NCBI GenBank assembly: GCA_026027325.1
Contig: JAMSLZ010000005.1
Coordinates: 2,418,001-2,482,000 of the forward strand
Reading direction: 5' to 3'
Length of the DNA stretch: 64,000 bases
DNA from: Actinomucor elegans
Lineage: Eukaryota > Mucoromycota > Mucoromycetes > Mucorales > Mucoraceae
Position numbers and translations under genes: made by a program. The number at the start of each line of letters is the position of its first letter. The stretch's first letter is position 1. The notes below the pieces were generated by a model. That model worked only from the letters and a program-made list of their open reading frames with translations. It was not told the DNA's origin and did not search any database. Of the stretch, positions 58,003-64,000 are shown one piece after another.

Positions 58003-61000
58003 TTAAACCTTTTCTTCCAATAACCGTTCTATGGTTTTATTAATAAACCCTTTCTTGATAGTCAAATCAACACCAAAGATAGCTGAAAGCTGATCTCTCA
58101 CTATACGTGTACAAAATTAAATTAGTTTCTAAGGTGAAAAATATAAGCCTAAACTAACCTTGCTTTTTCGTAAGTGTCATCAGGTTAGAGCTAACCAATA
58201 TTCTACGTATTTCTTTCTCTATTTCCTCATCTTCTGGTAACATGATTATCTTTGATTCCAACGCAACATTGTCTCTTCTATTATAATTCTCTTCGTTAGG
58301 CGGCTTGGGCCTCAATACAGAGGATAAATCCACAGAAAACTGGCCTAATGAATCATCTTCTGAAAAGCCCGTTATTAATGGAGGCAAGAGAGGGTAATGA
58401 CTATTCACTGTATGATTCGAATTTGATTTACGCGACATAGCACTTGAATGACTCTGTATAGTACCCGTATCGTAATGCTGATTTTGGTGATGATGGTGGT
58501 ATCTACGTGAACTAGTAATACTCTGAGCTTGAGAATCATCGTATGAATATGTTGAAGACTTTGACGTAGTTGCTTCTGAACGCAATGTTCTAGTTTCCCA
58601 CATCTCTTGCTCATATACAGCCCACTTTTTGAGCGGAATCATCTTTTCATCAAACTTTTCATCGTCTGTTACAATGATCTGTTTCTTCTTATCACCGACA
58701 ACGACACGCGTATTTCCCCAAGAGAAATCATCAAAGTGCCAAAATGCGTAAAGTGGGATAAAAAAACTAAAGATGGGGATAGCAAGGATATAGATGACCA
58801 TCCAACCAATATGCTGCCATTGTCTTTTGAAAATGAAGATGAGTGATTGAAGGCCATAAGCACCAGCTAGCATACCCAGTGCAATAGTAGGTATAGGTCC
58901 GGAACCAGATATGACCATATAAATCAAATAAATCAGATAAATTACAGAGGAAGGCAAGGTAATAGTACCGATTAGGTCTGTCATAACTACGAATCGCATG
59001 GATAAGCAGCAGAATCCACAAAGTTCTTGTAGCAAAATAAGCTCTAACAAATTATGGATGGTAGAGTTAATCCAACGTCTGCGTTGAGACAAAAGAACAC
59101 GCCACTGATCGGGTGCCACTGTTCTACATTTTGCATAGGGTGTAAACATCATCTTGTATTGAGGAAAATTTTTCATCATTAGCGTCGTTAGATAACGGTC
59201 TTCGCCCAAGTGAAGTAGGTTCTTTTTATGCAGTGTATCAACTTGATTATCAGAGTAAGCGTGAATAACATTGGGTGATACAATCAACGGCTGGTGCTTG
59301 CTGGCTGTGCGAATACGATACATACAAAAGCAACCAGGTAAACAAGTTACTGATCCAAATAAAGACTCAAACGCTTTCACAAGATGATGCGAAATGTAGT
59401 ATTCGTACACTTGAATCATAGTCGTCCAAGATCGGTCTTCATTCCCTAGCTCTGTTTCACCGCATAAACCAATGATACGACTATCGTGCAGCATACAAGA
59501 TATCAATCGATTCAATGCGTCAGGATACACTTCTGTGTCAGAATCTACCATCAGTATGTACTCATATAGGCCAGGATCGATACCAATGATATGCTTTATG
59601 TGGTAGTATATCTCCAATTCCAATGGAGACATTTCAGAATCAAAGTGCACTTTGTTGAGAAAATTCATACAGATGATTTGAGAATCTCGTTTTCCACGAT
59701 TACCAGGCCTCGTTCTTTCACTGGATTTGCCTACTTTCACTACCACCACATAGGGTACAACATGGCCTTCATGCTGATAGACACCTGAATAAACCTTGCC
59801 ATAATTGAGCTGTTTTGACCCTTCACCAATTGATTTGAACATGAGTGCTTCAGGATCGTCCTCTTCATTATGTCCTAGAATCTCCAACAAGATGCTAGGT
59901 GTAGGTTTATCATTACCACCACCAATAATCATACCATCTGCAATGAGGAATAGTAATTTGCGTTTGTCGTCATAGGTCATAGCAGTTAATGAATCAATGG
60001 TTTTGCGTAAGGATTCTTCATCTTCAGTATAGCAAGGTACTTGACAAATCACAAACTTATCATGATCCTCAGGCGTTGGCGCGCTACCGAACTGCAAAGC
60101 AGCCAAGAACTTGACCAAAATTACCACCGACATCACTACAGCAAAACTGAGAAGCAAGTAGTTTACAAAAGTGCATCGCAAAGACTCGCGGTAATCTAAA
60201 CGGCCAATATAAAATACATTATCTAAGCAAGCTTTGTTACTTGTTCGTGTTGGTTCATCCATAGCAGCACTGAACTTATTCCATTCAGCAGTAGCATCTT
60301 TTCCTCCGAATTTAGTGAACAATGTTTCAATTGAAGGGTGTAGATAGTGATAGTTGGGCATTCCTGAGCTGGCCGAAGGATATCGACGCGCTGTTGCCAT
60401 ATAGTCTGTTAAATCGTACACTTTCTCATCGATAGAGAGGATGAGCCGACCCCAGCTAGAATAATCTTCCTTGATTTGCTTCATAGGTATCACCAAATCC
60501 CCGCGTTTGTACATGTTCATAGTAGGTCCAAAATGTTTGTTGATCCAATATGGATCAGTTAGCTTATCGAGCGATTTCTCTGGCTGCTGAGGACCTGAGA
60601 GATGAACAAATGGACCCAAGACAATCGTTTCATTAGGCGTTATTGTGATAGATGGATCTGAAACGAGACCACTACAGACAATTGATAGAGGAGGAGGAAA
60701 AGTATATGACAGATCTCGTCCTGCTAGAGCATCCAATTTGGACTTGCCAGACATATGAGTCGTTGTACCATGATCCGTTGCTACAAATTTGGTCATATCG
60801 TACACTTTACCGCGAACAGAGACCCAGTAGTCACTGATTGTCTGGTGATTAGTGACATCCTGAACTGAATATAGATCTTTTGTTCCTGGGCAAATCACTT
60901 CCCCCAGTCCAACAATGAAGAAAATGATACTGCCAGAGAAAGCAAATATTAACAAACACAAAGTGACCTTTTCTCGCCACGCCATTTGGACATCTTGACG

Positions 61001-64000
61001 GCTCATTTTACCAATATATTTAAGAGTAAAAGAGGGAATCCACCACGTTGAAAAAAGAACAAATCGAGACCACCAACGGCGAATGTTACTGATACTTACT
61101 TCCTCCACTTGCTCTTCAGGTTGTACACTATAATCTTCCATCATCTTACTCATATCTCGGTTAGGGCCAAATCTAAAGCGATTTATAAAACTTCAGTTGA
61201 AGATTCTACTATGTTTGTCTTTTTTTTTTTTCATTATTACCCATCGGCTAATCCTCTTGGATCATCATCATCTTCCCAGTCACTTCTTTTACCAGACTGA
61301 TCAAACTGTGCTTCAATCTCAGTACGATCGTCTTCATTCGTCATGTCAGAGCGACAGTCATCATCAAAAGGGTTCTTGTCACTAGACCATCGATCCGCTG
61401 CAATAGCTGCAATTTCAGCAGCCTGAGCTGCTGCCTCTGCTTCTGCTTGAGCTCGTTGTGCTGCCTCATACTCTTCTGCTTCCAAAGCAGCAGCTATAGC
61501 TGCTTGCCTTTGAGCTTCTTTTTCAGCTTCAATAGCTGCTAGCCGTTCTTTCTCTCTCAATCGAGCTTCCTTTTCCATAGTACGCATTTGGTTTTCCAAT
61601 GAGCGCCAGAGACTGAAAGAAAGCCAAATATCGTTCTGACCAAATCTGATTTGTTGTGACGACCAGTGCATCATTTCTATCCAATGCAAGATACAATGCT
61701 TTCGCTTCTCTATCTCCTCTTTGTTTTCACCAACTGTATTATCCTCGGATAGGATTGCTTCATCCCGGTCCTCATCTTCTACTACTGCTGTCTCATCCAC
61801 AGGTAAATACGCCTCTATCAATGGACGATAGCGCGATAGAAATGCCTTTTGAGTGTACGAGTAAAACGTATCATATTGACTCGCTTGAATAGCGAGCTCG
61901 GTGAGACGCAGAGTCTTCAGTTGGTGTTGTACATAACTAATATCAAAGACATCAGGTTGTTGTGCATCATTAGGGCGTATATGAATGATTTCAGTAAGCC
62001 TCATGGCGTTGAGGACAGCTTTAAGCTCATCTACACCTTGTACAATTTGGTCCCATACAAATCGGATATTACTAGTAGGAGGTTGGCGAGCCAAAGACCT
62101 TTTTTTTCGAAGTGGCCTTTCGTCTGACTCATGAGCGGAGCTTTTAGAGTCCTCCGGTGTCTTGGTAGGCTCTGGTTTCTGGGCTGCATCTGTAGGTTTT
62201 TTGAGAGACGATGGCCAAACTGGTAACTGAGCTTTGATAACTGTACGTTCATCACGTGGATGAACATCTGTGACCCAGCCAGCTAATGAATTTGCTTGGA
62301 ATAGTTCATTGACAAAGGCATTTGTACAGTTATGCTGAAACAAATGAACAAAATCAGGAGAAATTGCATCGACATTTGATTCTAAAAATCCATCCACCGA
62401 GTAATCAATGGTAACAGTATCATAATGCCTAATTGCAAAACTGTGCGATAATGTAGATGGATTGAGTAATGCAAGATAGTCATTTGTTACATGCTTATTC
62501 TGGCTGGCTTTTTTCTTTTGAAAGAGTACTGAGAGCAGGTTACTATCTGTTGCGTCAAGAGCATATGATTGAAAACGCTTTGATTCGGCGTTCATCAGTG
62601 GAATTAATGCAAAACTATTTCTATTGGTACCATGATACAAAGAAAGTGAAGAGGATGGTGATGAGACCATAGAAAGGGAGCTGTGAAACTGGGACCGTAT
62701 ACCATCTTGGAAAGGCGCTAGATTGTCTGTAGATTCTGGATTGAACGTTCGATCCAGCGTATAGGCAAGTAGTTGTTCTGATGTATAGTTTACACAAAGA
62801 TCATGAAAGCTGCCAGCTCGTTGCGCTGTGGCGAGATGGAATCCTGCTGTGTCTAATATGCTGATAGTGCGTAAACCTTGTTCGGTCTTGAGCTTTTGGT
62901 TCAAAGCATTAACGATCCATAAAACCAAAACAGTATAAAGCGTATGAGCTAGAGAATCACGCTGCTGGGATGCAGTATCAGTAGTTAAGAAGGCTGTACA
63001 AAACTCATTGCCAATCAACTTGAGTTTATGGGTCAAAGCACTTTCCAACTTAGCAGTAGACACGCCCAAAGCTGCTGCGACCAGACTTAAGGTTTCCTTG
63101 TTTTTTATGCGGCATGACTCTTGGCTACCACTGCTTGTCGTTGCTCCCCCAGACCCAGTGAAAGCTGAAAAGGAGCCGTCTGTGAAGTGGTGCTTGTTTC
63201 CATCCACAAACTGTACATTACCCAGATGCAAAATAGCAGCTAATAATTGACACATTTGAGCTACAGTTTTTGTCTTGAAACCGCATATCTTGAGTGCAGC
63301 TTTAAAATCCGTGAAATGCACTAGATCTTTTTCACTGTTACGCTGATGATGCTGCTTCAAGTAACTAAAATTATTATGCGTTATATGTAGTGCTTGCTTT
63401 TCATCTGGAGTTGTGCCTGCCAAAAGCTGATAAAAAATATTATATTGTTGTGTATGATGGCGCGAAACTCTTGATTTATCAAGCAAGAAGATGGAGATGG
63501 AGCATCCTGTAATTCTCCCTCGTTCGTTGAATTGTAAGGTTTGGAATTGGTCCAGACACGATGCGGCCTCGTTATGATTTGATGCTGCGATCCCAAATGC
63601 TTCCATGATGGTATTAACTCCTAAAATTTGCTTTTGGATCTTCTCTTCTTTACGAGTATGGGAAGATAGGAACAGAAATTCTTTGATTAGGTGCTGCCGT
63701 GTAGTTGTTTTTCCCGATCCAGTCATGCCACTGTATAATAGAAGGAGGGTTAAAAATCAATCCAAGCAAAGTAGTAAACTCTAGTTATACCTGAGTAAAA
63801 TGGCTTGGTTTTCTGATCTCCTTCTCATCAAAAGGTATACTCTTGCTGCCATATCATAAACGTGGGGCTCTGGTGATGTAAAATGATCTGGAGAGATATT
63901 TTTGTATCCATGTTGGCCGTAGGCTTCCAATGTAGCGTCATTCAATAGCTCAAGTGGCTTGAAAGGATTGGTTACGATCAATCGATGCTGTCCGAGTTGC
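58003..64000 (-). CDS. CHS: Myosin-motor chitin synthase (5' end beyond window)
   Basis: Minus strand; exons seen are 64000-63791 (partial), 63730-61241, 61172-58159, 58100-58003. It polymerises N-acetylglucosamine into wall chitin at the growing tip; the motor-like head directs delivery. Order: LIVTNPFKPLELLNDATL, P-loop GMTGSGKTT (across an intron) and a diverged myosin head, an Ala/Glu-rich helix, a DDDDPRGLADG end, then an intron that hides the apparent stop at 61237. Reading resumes FGPNRDMSKMMEDY, followed by membrane helices, two cytochrome b5-like segments (GKVYDMTKFV, EKVYDLTDYM), the catalytic core (MVDSDTEVYPDAL, GEDRYLTTLM, QRRRW), more helices, a Ser/His-rich stretch and a C-terminal DEK_C-like helix domain after the last intron (KKGFINKTIERLLEEKV). 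This matches class V/VII myosin chitin synthases. Confidence 0.95.
61173..61240 (-). other. Intron joining the myosin and chitin synthase halves
   Basis: 68 nt, donor GTAATA right after GAT GG and acceptor CTTTAG. Splicing removes the TAA that ends the motor frame and joins LADG to FGPNRDMSKMMED in frame (phase 2). Without it the locus looks like two genes about 80 bases apart. Confidence 0.85.

Overview
The window reads as nuclear DNA of a filamentous fungus, most likely an early-diverging one of the Mucorales/Mucoromycota type. The evidence is AT-rich intergenic DNA, many short introns (about 50-100 nt, mostly GT-AG), a chitin synthase fused to a myosin motor, a peroxisomal-type copper amine oxidase, a SWI/SNF subunit, a Mediator-like subunit and a non-LTR (LINE) retroelement. 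No bacterial operon structure, CRISPR array or tRNA/rRNA gene was recognised. The species assignment is inference.

Layout. 1-7.5 kb: three plus-strand housekeeping genes, namely mitochondrial ClpX, the Golgi protein Yip1 and the SWI/SNF subunit Snf12/SMARCD. 8.3-24 kb: accessory-looking DNA. Two paralogous two-finger zinc proteins (8.3 and 23.4 kb) and two paralogous secreted 12-cysteine proteins (9.4 and 18.0 kb) sit here. The cysteine-rich genes lie in a ~1.7 kb segmental duplication whose copies flank a LINE graveyard: an old plus-strand LINE interrupted by a minus-strand 5'-truncated one. GAPDH (21.7 kb) follows. 24-31 kb: a BCS1-like AAA ATPase and a Sec7-PH Arf exchange factor, both minus strand. 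32-49 kb: three copies of an unrecognised seven-helix membrane protein family (third copy broken by one in-frame TGA). Between copies 1 and 2 lie a Med11-like gene, an Mgs1/WRNIP1 ATPase, a STIMATE/Ypl162c-like membrane protein and a hormone-sensitive-lipase-type esterase. 49.5-54.3 kb: an 84-residue membrane-anchored protein, a SIKE/FGFR1OP2-like coiled-coil protein and a copper amine oxidase. 58-64 kb: a myosin-motor chitin synthase whose 5' end runs off the window.

The genes do not form one pathway. Themes are chromatin/transcription (Snf12, Med11), genome maintenance (Mgs1), membrane traffic (Yip1, Sec7-PH, chitin synthase), mitochondrial AAA machines (ClpX, BCS1-like) and metabolism (GAPDH, amine oxidase, esterase).

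The least explained material is the seven-helix family with its conserved upstream DNA, the two-repeat 12-cysteine secreted proteins, the zinc-finger pair, and a short dispersed intergenic repeat present about a dozen times in both orientations. Exon joins were placed by hand from frame, splice dinucleotides and family conservation; no alignment was run.
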